In this document: in pieces, positions 1 to 6,948 of the stretch
Position numbering within the stretch: the first letter of the stretch is position 1
How the letters are laid out: the number at the start of each line of letters is the position of its first letter
Source of the DNA: Flavobacteriales bacterium
GTDB taxonomy: Bacteria > Bacteroidota > Bacteroidia > Flavobacteriales > Flavobacteriaceae
Direction: 5' to 3'
Assembly: GCA_003229235.1 (NCBI GenBank)
Contig: QIIH01000392.1
Location: 1 to 7,344, forward strand
Length of the DNA: 7,344 nt
Program-made: the position numbers and the translations under genes
Notes under the pieces: model-generated
Seen by the model: the letters and a program-made list of their open reading frames with translations, nothing else
Database searches by the model: none
Told to the model about the DNA's origin: nothing

Positions 1-7
1 GAACTGT

Positions 8-781
8 TTAACTAAGGTCATTTTGGATTAATTCGGTTAGTTCTTCGAGAGAATCGTATATCATAAAAGTCCCGTCTTTTATATAGCTTATTTGCCCGTT
101 TTCTTCGCTTACCACCAAACAGACCGCATCGGTTTTTTCTGTAATTCCTATGGCCGCTCTATGTCGTAACCCATAGCGTAGTGGTACAGAACTGTCGTTT
201 GTTACCGGCAGAATCACACGAGTGGCAGTGATGGAGTTGTCTTCGATAATCATGGCGCCATCGTGTAACGGAGAATTTTTATAAAAAATGCTCTCAATAA
301 TGGGTTGGTTCACTTCTATATTCATACTGTCGCCCGTATGTCGAACAAAATCTAAACTCGAATGTCTTTTAATTACGATTAGGGCTCCAGAAAATGTCTC
401 CCCCATTTTTTTACAAGCTGCGACTATTTGTGTCACATCTGTCTCTATAATACTATTGCCATTGGCAAACTTAAATTGTTTAAAAAACTTTTTCCGCCTC
501 TTAATATTTGTTGAGCCTACCATTAGCAAGAATTTTCTAATCTCCTGCTGAAACACTACGATTAACGCAAACATACCAGCGCCCAAAAAGCCTCCTAAAA
601 TCATACTAAAGAGTTCCATCCCAAGCAGCTCAGTTACCTTCCATATGGTGTACAGAATTACAATTCCGATAAAAATATTGATGGCGACCGTACCCTTAAC
701 AAGACGATAGAGGTAAAAAAGCAAAAAGGCAACGAGAACTATATCTACGATGTCTATAATACGAATGTCTAAAATGCTCAA
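8..781 (-). CDS. cdaA: Diadenylate cyclase CdaA (c-di-AMP synthase, membrane type)
   Basis: Makes the second messenger c-di-AMP from two ATP at the inner membrane. The 257-residue protein has three predicted membrane helices near residues 11-28, 33-50 and 57-78, then a cytosolic DAC (DisA_N) domain. The hallmark catalytic motifs are intact: DGA at 174-176 within SPLHDGAMI, and RHR at 206-208 within GLRHRAAIGIT. Length and order match the CdaA/YbbP family. The start is TTG at 781-779: no ATG or GTG lies between it and the upstream in-frame stop, and the first internal Met is residue 55, which would remove two helices. It lies 100 bases downstream of folP on the same strand, so it could be co-transcribed; a one-mismatch -7-like site in the gap (807-814) leaves room for its own promoter. 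The Firmicutes partners cdaR and glmM are not adjacent. Identification is firm; the exact start is less so. Confidence 0.95.
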   Translation of the reverse strand: MSILDIRIIDIVDIVLVAFLLFYLYRLVKGTVAINIFIGIVILYTIWKVTELLGMELFSMILGGFLGAGMFALIVVFQQEIRKFLLMVGSTNIKRRKKFFKQFKFANGNSIIETDVTQIVAACKKMGETFSGALIVIKRHSSLDFVRHTGDSMNIEVNQPIIESIFYKNSPLHDGAMIIEDNSITATRVILPVTNDSSVPLRYGLRHRAAIGITEKTDAVCLVVSEENGQISYIKDGTFMIYDSLEELTELIQNDLS

Positions 782-806
782 GGCTGCTGGCTTTTTGTAA
801 AAATAG

Positions 807-814
807 CAAATATC
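807..814 (-). promoter_or_regulatory. Weak candidate -7 element for cdaA
   Basis: On the minus strand this reads GATATTTG, one mismatch from the Bacteroidota -7 consensus TAnnTTTG, and lies 25 bases upstream of the cdaA TTG start. No TTG/TTTG -33 element is seen 17-23 bases further upstream, so this is a weak call. If it is not real, cdaA depends on the folP promoter. Confidence 0.2.
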
Positions 815-881
815 TTTTTGTCCTACTTAGCCCTACGGCGAATATTATTGATGTTAAACCCTTATTCCGAATTTCTGATTT

Positions 882-1715
882 CTAAATAACGTTTAACTCA
901 CAAACGAGCTTGACAACTTCTATCGCTTCTGCGACATCGTGTACACGCAAGATGTTTGCGCCTGCATTTATCGCAATCCCATTAAGCACTGAGGTGCCGT
1001 TTAAGGCTTCAGCAGGAGTGCAATCTAGAGTTTTATAAATCATAGACTTTCTAGAAAGGCCTACCAATAGCGGAACATCAAACATTTTGAATGTCTCAAG
1101 CTGTTTTAAAATTTCGAAGTTTTGGACCGTGTTTTTTGCAAATCCAAAACCAGGGTCTATAATAATGTCGTTGATTCCTGCCGCTCGCGCGGAATTAATC
1201 CGTTCAGAAAAATAATGTCTTATTTCTACTAATAAATCGTCGTATTGGGAGAGCGATTTCATGGTTTGTGGTGTGCCTCGCATGTGCATCATCACATAAG
1301 GAACCTGTAGTTGAGCTACAGTTTCTAGCATTTTGGAATCGCCTAGCCCAGCAGTAATATCGTTAATCATGCAGGCCCCAGCTTCGATTGCTTTTTTTGC
1401 CACTTGACTTCTAAATGTATCTATCGATACTAAAGCATTGGGGTTTTTTAATAGAATGGCCTTAATAATTGGCAAAACACGATTGAGTTCTTCTTCTGAA
1501 GAAATATCGGTTGCATCGGGCCTAGAACTGTATCCACCAATATCTAAAAGTGTAGCGCCCTGATTGAGCATTTTTGTTGCAGTAGTTAATGCTTTATCAA
1601 CAGTATTGTTGGTGCCGCCATCGTAAAAAGAATCGGGTGTCGCGTTAATAATGCCCATTACCACAGGGGTTTCTAGCACTAATAGTTGATGATTACAATT
1701 TAACGAATGACTCAC
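882..1715 (-). CDS. folP: Dihydropteroate synthase FolP
   Basis: Condenses p-aminobenzoate with dihydropterin pyrophosphate to give dihydropteroate in folate synthesis; this is the sulfonamide target, in the cytosol. The 277-residue length is normal for the TIM-barrel family. Motifs in order: GIINATPDSF (21-30), DIGGYSSRP (58-66, the mobile-loop signature usually written DIGGESTRP), SIDT (97-100), ND (118-119), MHMRGTP (143-149), DPGFGFAK (187-194), GLSRKS (219-224) and VHD (258-260). All expected pterin and pyrophosphate-binding positions appear present. The start is GTG at 1715-1713; there is no ATG between it and the upstream in-frame stop, and the first internal Met is residue 20, inside the first strand. 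It is divergent from the DUF1599 gene and upstream of cdaA. The YSS in place of EST in the loop is, as I recall, usual in Bacteroidota and not a sign of resistance by itself. Confidence 0.96.
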   Translation of the reverse strand: MSHSLNCNHQLLVLETPVVMGIINATPDSFYDGGTNNTVDKALTTATKMLNQGATLLDIGGYSSRPDATDISSEEELNRVLPIIKAILLKNPNALVSIDTFRSQVAKKAIEAGACMINDITAGLGDSKMLETVAQLQVPYVMMHMRGTPQTMKSLSQYDDLLVEIRHYFSERINSARAAGINDIIIDPGFGFAKNTVQNFEILKQLETFKMFDVPLLVGLSRKSMIYKTLDCTPAEALNGTSVLNGIAINAGANILRVHDVAEAIEVVKLVCELNVI

Positions 1716-1743
1716 AGATTGGCCTAAGTAATTACTGTTCTTG

Positions 1744-1763
1744 CTAGATTTTTAAATTTCTAG
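1744..1763. repeat. Imperfect 20-base palindrome in the folP leader
   Basis: The arms CTAGA and TCTAG are perfect inverse copies and the central TTTAAA also pairs, so 8 of 10 position pairs match. It sits 28 bases upstream of the folP GTG and just downstream of the candidate folP -7 element, so it would lie at the start of the folP transcript. It could be an operator or a weak leader hairpin. AT-rich DNA gives such palindromes by chance fairly often. Confidence 0.3.
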
Positions 1764-1770
1764 TTATACA

Positions 1771-1778
1771 CAAAGCTA
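1771..1778 (-). promoter_or_regulatory. folP: Candidate -7 element of the folP(-cdaA) promoter
   Basis: On the minus strand this reads TAGCTTTG, an exact match to the Bacteroidota (sigma-ABfr) -7 consensus TAnnTTTG. It lies 55 bases upstream of the folP GTG start, giving a leader of roughly 50 bases. The -33 region is poor: about 20 bases upstream there is AATG in place of TTTG. No equally good element faces the divergent DUF1599 gene; the closest on the plus strand, AAGTTCTG at 1815-1822, has two mismatches. Confidence 0.4.
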
Positions 1779-1882
1779 AATTATTCTTGCAGATTGGGCA
1801 TTTTTAAGATGTAAAAGTTCTGATTAAGCTATGGGTAATTAAAAATTTTAAGCGAAATTTACACAAACTCTACAACCCGCAT

Positions 1883-2431
1883 ATGGCCGATACCTCGTTG
1901 CAGTACGATACCATTATTGAAAGGTGCCGAACCCTATTTATCAAAAAGATGAAAGACTACGGTAGTGCTTGGCGTATCTTGCGTTTACCATCCCTTACAG
2001 ATCAGGTCTTTATTAAGGCGCAACGTATTCGTGGCTTGCAGCAAAATAAAGAACAGCGTATAAAAGAGGGGCAGGAGCCTGAGTTTATCGGTATTATTAA
2101 TTACTGTATTATGGCTTTGGTTCAGTTAGAGTTGGGAGTAGTAGAGAATCCCGACCTAGATTCGGCTACTGCAATTGCTATTTATGACCAAAAGGTTGCG
2201 ATTACAAAGCAACTCATGATGGACAAAAATCACGATTATGGGGAAGCTTGGCGTGATATGAGAGTGAGCTCATTAACAGATTTAATTCTGCAAAAGTTAC
2301 TAAGAGTAAAGCAAATAGAAGATAATCAAGGCAAGACTTTGGTTAGCGAAGGCATAGATGCTAATTATCAAGACATGATTAATTATGCTGTTTTTGCTTT
2401 GATTCATTTAACTTTAGACAAAACAACATAA
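1883..2431 (+). CDS. DUF1599-type protein with two tandem domain copies
   Basis: A 182-residue soluble, probably all-helical protein made of two related repeats, residues 8-86 and 101-178. The shared pattern in each is K-x-x-DYG-x-AWR, then SLTD, a helix with K and R, Q/N-rich turn, and NY-x-x-x-AL-x-x-L. DYGSAWR (25-31) matches DYGEAWR (118-124) and SLTD recurs at 37-40 and 130-133, an offset of 93 residues. This fits DUF1599, which I recall being grouped with nucleotide-modification-associated domains found also in phages; no reaction is established. It has no signal peptide or membrane helix, so it is cytosolic. The ATG start is the first codon of the conserved region's frame and the next gene follows 20 bases after the stop, suggesting an operon. 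I recall the same neighbour order (DUF1599, DoxX protein, tpiA) in Bacteroides. Family assignment is good; function unknown. Confidence 0.85.
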   Translation: MADTSLQYDTIIERCRTLFIKKMKDYGSAWRILRLPSLTDQVFIKAQRIRGLQQNKEQRIKEGQEPEFIGIINYCIMALVQLELGVVENPDLDSATAIAIYDQKVAITKQLMMDKNHDYGEAWRDMRVSSLTDLILQKLLRVKQIEDNQGKTLVSEGIDANYQDMINYAVFALIHLTLDKTT

Positions 2432-2451
2432 TAATATAAAAACCGATTTAA

Positions 2452-4167
2452 ATGCGCAATTTAGTAGGAGTTTCAAGAATTTTTGTTGGTATATTTTTTC
2501 TCATCAGTGGTTTTATTAAACTCAACGATCCCGTAGGTTTTTCGTTTAAACTTAAAGACTACTTCGCTCCAGATGTACTCAATTTAGAATTTTTAGTTCC
2601 GTATGCGCTGTTAATAGCCGTACTTATAGTTGTTTACGAGGTATTACTCGGAGTAATGATTATAATTGGATATGCCCGCAAGTTTGCGGTTTGGAGTTTA
2701 CTATTAATGATCGTTTTCTTTACGTTCTTAACTTTTTATTCGGCCTATACAGGTAAAGTTACAGATTGTGGATGCTTTGGTGATGCATTAAAACTTACGC
2801 CTTGGGAATCTTTTTACAAAGATATTGGCTTGCTAGTCTTGATTTTGATCCTCTTTTTGGGTCAAAAGCACTTATGGCCTTTCTTTTCAAAATTGGTTAA
2901 TAGAGCAATAGTATTGGTTAGTCTTATCGCTTGTTTATTGTTTACTTATTACGTATTGCAACATTTACCAGCGATCGATTTTAGAGCCTATAAGATTGGG
3001 GCTAATATTCAGGATGGAATGTCTGTACCAGAAGGAGCACCACTGCCTATTTATAATTATGCCTGGAAGTTTAATATAGATGGCGAAGAAAAAGTTATTA
3101 CTACCACTGGCGATTATCCGCAGGTAGATGGCGAATTAGTGAGTTACGAAACAGAGCTTATACAGGAAGGATACGAACCGCCAATTCACGATTTTACCAT
3201 CGAAAAAAATGGAGAAGATATGTCTAGCACCTGGCTCGCCCAAGAAAACCTTATCGTGGTAGTGGCTTATAGTTTAATAAATACAGAAAATCAAGGCTTT
3301 GATAATATTAGAGCAATTACTAATCAGGCACTTAAAAATGGCTATAAAGTGATCGGGGTTTCGGCCTCAAGCGAAGCAGAGACAGATGCTTTACTAGAAA
3401 AGCACTCACTTAACTTCGATTTCTACTTTTGTGACGAGACAACGCTAAAAACGATAGTACGATCTAATCCTGGAGTGTTAGAGCTCTCAAAAGGAACCAT
3501 CTTACAAAAACTACATTGGAACGACGCTCTTGATCTAAAACTTAAAACGCTAGAAGGAGCAATGCCCGATTTAGATTTTACAATTAAACGCAGGCTCGAT
3601 AGTATTGCAGTGTTAGATCAGCGATACAGACAGTTAATTATGGCTTCTACCGAAGAGGAGCGAGTGCGCATAGGTAAAGAAATGGGCTTAGAAGCAGCAG
3701 ATTATACAGGCGACTTATGGGGCCGGCAAATTGCGATAGATACTAGCAATCTTAAATATGTTGAAGCGCTTTTGTCAAAAGGTATCTATCCAGGCAAGAG
3801 CATGGTAGGAGAACCTACCAATATGGCTGCTTGGTATGTAATTCAGCATAATCCAGAAAGAATTCCTATGCATTTGGATATGATGAAGGCAGCTGGTAAA
3901 AAAGGCGAATTGCCTTTTACGGCTGTTGCCATGATGGAAGATCGTTACTTGATGAACCTTGGCAAAGAACAAGAATACGGGACACAAGGAATGTCGTATA
4001 ACGACGAGCGAGGATCCTTTATTTGGCCAATTAGAGATGCTGCGAATGTTAATCAAAGAAGGGCAGAAGCTGGCTTTACAAGAACGCTCGAAGAGTACGC
4101 GGTAGCACTTTATGGCGAAGACTTTGTGTACGAACCCCTTACAATAGATCAAGTAAAACAAGAATAG
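2452..4167 (+). CDS. BT_3928-like DoxX/MauE membrane protein with thioredoxin-like and C-terminal DUF6624-like domains
   Basis: A 571-residue protein with three parts. (1) Residues 1-170: five predicted membrane helices (about 4-22, 45-73, 77-98, 123-139, 149-169) of DoxX/MauE type. The CGCFG motif (C106, C108) lies in a loop that the positive-inside rule places in the periplasm; MauE-type proteins with this motif are linked to disulfide chemistry. (2) Residues about 185-358: a periplasmic thioredoxin-like domain (strand LIVVVAY at 267-273, later SNP at 338-340) that lacks CxxC and has only C327. Parts 1 and 2 match the BT_3928 family of about 360 residues. (3) Residues about 383-556: an added domain resembling DUF6624, with DQRYR (389-393), IQH (464-466), DR (497-498), YGTQ (509-512) and NQRR (534-537). 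The stop overlaps the next gene's GTG by one base. The fusion is in one intact frame. Substrate and partner are unknown. Confidence 0.88.
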   Translation: MRNLVGVSRIFVGIFFLISGFIKLNDPVGFSFKLKDYFAPDVLNLEFLVPYALLIAVLIVVYEVLLGVMIIIGYARKFAVWSLLLMIVFFTFLTFYSAYTGKVTDCGCFGDALKLTPWESFYKDIGLLVLILILFLGQKHLWPFFSKLVNRAIVLVSLIACLLFTYYVLQHLPAIDFRAYKIGANIQDGMSVPEGAPLPIYNYAWKFNIDGEEKVITTTGDYPQVDGELVSYETELIQEGYEPPIHDFTIEKNGEDMSSTWLAQENLIVVVAYSLINTENQGFDNIRAITNQALKNGYKVIGVSASSEAETDALLEKHSLNFDFYFCDETTLKTIVRSNPGVLELSKGTILQKLHWNDALDLKLKTLEGAMPDLDFTIKRRLDSIAVLDQRYRQLIMASTEEERVRIGKEMGLEAADYTGDLWGRQIAIDTSNLKYVEALLSKGIYPGKSMVGEPTNMAAWYVIQHNPERIPMHLDMMKAAGKKGELPFTAVAMMEDRYLMNLGKEQEYGTQGMSYNDERGSFIWPIRDAANVNQRRAEAGFTRTLEEYAVALYGEDFVYEPLTIDQVKQE

Positions 4168-5249
4168 TGATAGGCTATTTCTTAAAAAAATTGGGCTATG
4201 GAATTCTCACCCTTTTTGGGGTAGTGACCGTGGTCTTTTTTCTTTTTACCATCTTGCCAGGCGATCCCGCCCGTATGATGTTAGGGCAAAACGAAAATCC
4301 AGAACAGCTTGCTGTAATCAAAAAAAAGTATGGCTTCGACAAACCTGTATCTACCCAATATTTATATTATTTAAACGATTTATCGCCGCTTTCTTTTCAT
4401 TCAAATAGTAATCAGGATTACACCTATCTGTCTAAGGATAAATATCAGGCATTTCACTTGTTTACTGTAGGCAATACTCAAGTTGTATTTAAGTGGCCTT
4501 ATTTAAGAGAGTCCTTTCAAAAAAATGGCAAAACAGTTACCAGTGTTATTGGCGAAACCCTACCTAATACGGTAGTTTTGGCGATCGCAGCCATTTTGAT
4601 AGCGATTCTAATAGGAATCTTTCTTGGAATAGTATCGGCAATGTTTAAGGATGGCTGGCTAGACAAAAGCATACAAATAATTAGCACTTTAGGAATGAGT
4701 GTTCCTTCTTTTTTTAGTGCAATCATTTTTGCTTGGCTATTTGGCTTCTTATGGCACCAAACTACAGGCCTTAATATGACGGGAAGCCTATACGAGGTAG
4801 ACGATTTTGGCGAAGGCATTAGCATGCAATTAAAAAATTTGATTCTTCCAGCAATAGTTCTTGGTATTAGGCCCTTGGCTGTAATCACTCAATTGATGCG
4901 TAACTCGCTTTTAGAAGTTATGGGGCAGGATTATATAAGGACCGCAAAAGCTAAGGGTTTAGGGGTGTTTACTGTAATTAGAAAACATGCGTTAAAAAAT
5001 GCAATGAACCCAGTGATTACTGCTATCTCAGGTTGGTTTGCTTCTATGCTTGCGGGAGCTGTATTTGTTGAATATATTTTTGGATGGAATGGCCTAGGAA
5101 AAGAAATAGTGGACGCCTTAAATACTTTAGACTTACCAATAATTATGGGTGCTGTTTTGGTAATTGCAATGGTATTTATTCTAATTAATATCGTTGTAGA
5201 TATTCTTTACGGGTGGTTAGATCCTAAAATAAGAACGCAGGTTTCGTGA
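4167..5249 (+). CDS. DppB/OppB-type ABC transporter permease
   Basis: Inner-membrane permease of the dipeptide/oligopeptide/nickel ABC importer family (BPD_transp_1 fold), 360 residues, slightly longer than typical DppB. TM1 is at about 12-30 and ends in the family signature PGDPA (31-35); five further helices follow at about 134-160, 170-195, 225-242, 285-305 and 325-345. The ATPase-contact EAA loop is intact, with RTAKAKGLG at 258-266 followed by HALKNAMNP (274-282). The GTG start shares its G with the TAG stop of the gene upstream (TAGTG), an arrangement typical of translational coupling; the first internal Met (residue 37) would lose TM1. No second permease, ATPase or binding protein is in the window, so its partners must be encoded elsewhere. 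Residues 64-125 form a larger than usual hydrophilic segment between TM1 and TM2. The peptide substrate is inferred from family only. Confidence 0.92.
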   Translation: MIGYFLKKLGYGILTLFGVVTVVFFLFTILPGDPARMMLGQNENPEQLAVIKKKYGFDKPVSTQYLYYLNDLSPLSFHSNSNQDYTYLSKDKYQAFHLFTVGNTQVVFKWPYLRESFQKNGKTVTSVIGETLPNTVVLAIAAILIAILIGIFLGIVSAMFKDGWLDKSIQIISTLGMSVPSFFSAIIFAWLFGFLWHQTTGLNMTGSLYEVDDFGEGISMQLKNLILPAIVLGIRPLAVITQLMRNSLLEVMGQDYIRTAKAKGLGVFTVIRKHALKNAMNPVITAISGWFASMLAGAVFVEYIFGWNGLGKEIVDALNTLDLPIIMGAVLVIAMVFILINIVVDILYGWLDPKIRTQVS

Positions 5250-5274
5250 TGTTAAAATTACAAGGTATTTACTA

Positions 5275-5304
5275 TTTAATTCAGCAGTAAAGCTAGTATC
5301 TTTA
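5275..5304 (+). promoter_or_regulatory. tpiA: Candidate promoter for tpiA-prmA-clpS
   Basis: TATCTTTA at 5297-5304 matches the Bacteroidota -7 consensus TAnnTTTG except the last base. A TTTA at 5275-5278 lies in place of the -33 TTTG, with an 18-base spacer. The site is in the only sizeable gap (97 bases) of the plus-strand series, 42 bases upstream of the tpiA ATG. A second one-mismatch site, TAGCTTTC at 5314-5321, has no -33 partner. Confidence 0.35.
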
Positions 5305-5320
5305 TACGCTTGATAGCTTT
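5289..5320 (+). repeat. Inverted repeat upstream of tpiA
   Basis: AAAGCTA (5289-5295) and TAGCTTT (5314-5320) are perfect 7-base inverse copies. Directly inside them GTAT (5296-5299) pairs with ATAC (5304-5307) around a CTTT loop, leaving a one-sided bulge of six bases (5308-5313). The structure surrounds the candidate -7 element of tpiA. No T-run follows, so a classical terminator for the permease gene is unlikely; an operator or a chance hairpin are the alternatives. Confidence 0.35.
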
Positions 5321-5346
5321 CAAAAAACCATACTAATACACATTAG

Positions 5347-6096
5347 ATGAGAAATAAAATTGTAGCCGGAAACTGGAAAATGAATATGGATACCCAAGAG
5401 ACGGATGCCCTTATCGGTACATTGAAAGGACAAAGTTTGCCTGCTGATGTCACTGTTATTATTGCACCCTCATTTACCAATTTAGATCGAGCAAATCAGG
5501 CCGTAAAAGGATCTAAAATTACTGTTGCCGCTCAAAATATGCATCAGGCTTCACATGGAGCTTTTACAGGTGAGGTGTCTGTAGATATGCTAAAGAGCGT
5601 AGGTGTAGATACTGTGATTCTGGGCCATAGCGAACGTCGTTCCGATTTTGGTGAAACCGATAATATTATAGGGTTAAAGGTTGCGGCTGCTATCGTTAAT
5701 GGCATGACCGTTATTTTTTGTTTTGGCGAAGATCTTTCTCAACGTGAGTCTGGGAGTCATTTTAGTGTTGTGAAAAAGCAACTCGAAAAAGGTATTTTTG
5801 ACCTTCCAAATAGTGCGCTTTCTAAAGTAATATTTGCCTACGAGCCAGTTTGGGCCATCGGAACTGGCGAAACTGCTTCTCCCGAGCAAGCTCAAGAAAT
5901 GCATGCTTTTGTTCGTAAGACCATAGCAGAACGATACGATAACGCCTTAGCAGATTCTGTTTCTATTCTTTACGGAGGAAGTGTAAAACCTAATAATGCC
6001 AACGAAATATTTGCAGGCAAAGACGTTGATGGTGGCCTTATTGGAGGTGCGGCTCTTGATGCGGTTGGTTTTGCAGCAATCGCGAATTCATTTTAA
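5347..6096 (+). CDS. tpiA: Triose-phosphate isomerase
   Basis: Interconverts dihydroxyacetone phosphate and glyceraldehyde 3-phosphate in glycolysis and gluconeogenesis; cytosolic TIM barrel, normally a dimer. The 249-residue length is standard. The catalytic residues are visible: N9 and K11 in AGNWKMN, H94 in GHSERR (93-98) and E166 in YEPVW (165-169). The phosphate-gripping loop 6, AIGTG, is at 170-174, followed by YGGSVKP (209-215) and GGLIGGAAL (229-237). The ATG begins the conserved N-terminus MRNKIVAGNWK, so the start is secure. The prmA gene begins two bases after the stop, which indicates one transcript; a candidate promoter precedes it. Confidence 0.98.
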   Translation: MRNKIVAGNWKMNMDTQETDALIGTLKGQSLPADVTVIIAPSFTNLDRANQAVKGSKITVAAQNMHQASHGAFTGEVSVDMLKSVGVDTVILGHSERRSDFGETDNIIGLKVAAAIVNGMTVIFCFGEDLSQRESGSHFSVVKKQLEKGIFDLPNSALSKVIFAYEPVWAIGTGETASPEQAQEMHAFVRKTIAERYDNALADSVSILYGGSVKPNNANEIFAGKDVDGGLIGGAALDAVGFAAIANSF

Positions 6097-6098
6097 CT

Positions 6099-6932
6099 AT
6101 GGACGCACAATATGTTGGATATACCTTTACGGTAAGCCCATTAGTGCCAGGCGTTGAGATTTTAATCGCACAATTGGCTCAAGTAGGTTTCGAAAGTTTT
6201 GTTGAGTCAGAGGAGGGCGTAGCTGCCTATATTCAAAGTGCCGATTGGCAAGAAGATATATTACACAATATTCAAATATTAGCTTCAACCGAGTTTTCTA
6301 TTTCTTTTACACAAGAGCATATCAAGCAAACCAACTGGAATGCGGTTTGGGAATCTAATTTTAATCCAATTGTTGTAGACGATCGCTGTATGGTTAGAGC
6401 TCCTTTTCACGAAGCTTCTTCTTGTGAATACGATTTAGTAATCGAGCCTAAAATGTCTTTTGGTACTGGGCATCATGCCACTACCCATATGATGATTCAG
6501 CATATATTAGAGAACGATTGGCGCGATAAAAAGGTATTAGACATGGGTTGTGGGACTTCGGTTTTGGCAATATTGGCTAAAAAACGAGGCGCAGCCGCTG
6601 TCGATGCTATCGATATTGACTCTTGGTGCTATGAGAATTCTCTAGAGAACATTAAACGCAATAATTGTCCAGACATCAATGTCGAGATGGGCGATGTAGA
6701 TTTGCTCGCTGGAAGACAATACGACTCCATTATCGCAAACATTAACAGAAATATTCTAATTGCTCAAATGAGTAGTTACGCCAGCTGTTTAAGAGAGAAT
6801 GGCGAGTTGTATTTAAGTGGTTTTTTAGAACAAGATTTAGAACAAATTAAACTGGAATGCAATAAGCACGGGGGTAGGTTCGTTCAACATAAACAGCGCG
6901 AAGGATGGATCGCTGCAAAATTTGTATTTTAG
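6099..6932 (+). CDS. prmA: Ribosomal protein L11 methyltransferase PrmA
   Basis: SAM-dependent enzyme that methylates lysines and the N-terminal amine of ribosomal protein L11 in the cytosol. The 277 residues comprise an N-terminal L11-recognition domain (about 1-70), a linker with TNWNAVWESNF (78-88), and a Rossmann methyltransferase domain. Key motifs: FGTGHHATTHMM (121-132), the SAM-binding motif I DMGCGTSVLAI (148-158), DID (172-174) at the end of the second strand, and ANINRNIL (213-220), the catalytic-site motif of the family. Motif I has Ser at 154 where many PrmA proteins have Gly; I recall this as usual in Flavobacteriia. It starts two bases after tpiA and ends 16 bases before the clpS ATG, so the three genes are probably one operon. 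Confidence 0.95.
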   Translation: MDAQYVGYTFTVSPLVPGVEILIAQLAQVGFESFVESEEGVAAYIQSADWQEDILHNIQILASTEFSISFTQEHIKQTNWNAVWESNFNPIVVDDRCMVRAPFHEASSCEYDLVIEPKMSFGTGHHATTHMMIQHILENDWRDKKVLDMGCGTSVLAILAKKRGAAAVDAIDIDSWCYENSLENIKRNNCPDINVEMGDVDLLAGRQYDSIIANINRNILIAQMSSYASCLRENGELYLSGFLEQDLEQIKLECNKHGGRFVQHKQREGWIAAKFVF

Positions 6933-6948
6933 TCGCAACAATGTAAGT

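Noticed and set aside
288..551. Plus-strand open frame of 87 codons opposite cdaA
   Set aside because: It lies wholly antisense to the conserved catalytic domain of CdaA and shows no family motif; it is a shadow of the real frame.
782..881. Riboswitch or small RNA between folP and cdaA
   Set aside because: I see no conserved riboswitch core or stable hairpin; the gap looks like ordinary AT-rich spacer.
853..897. Inverted repeat GTTAAAC / GTTTAAC spanning the folP stop, considered as a folP terminator
   Set aside because: The loop is 31 bases, the stem is only seven AT-rich pairs and no T-run follows on the minus strand.
3775..4161. Minus-strand open frame of 128 codons opposite the DUF6624-like domain
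   Set aside because: It is antisense to a domain with clear conserved motifs, and its own translation has no recognisable pattern.
4517..4888. Minus-strand open frame of 123 codons opposite the permease
   Set aside because: Antisense to conserved membrane helices; no motif and no start-site context.
5674..5904. Minus-strand open frame inside tpiA
   Set aside because: It is antisense to the TIM catalytic region and has no independent support.
6922..6948. Upstream TTG start for clpS overlapping the prmA end
   Set aside because: The nine extra residues overlap prmA and are not like known ClpS tails; the ATG at 6949 gives a normal length.
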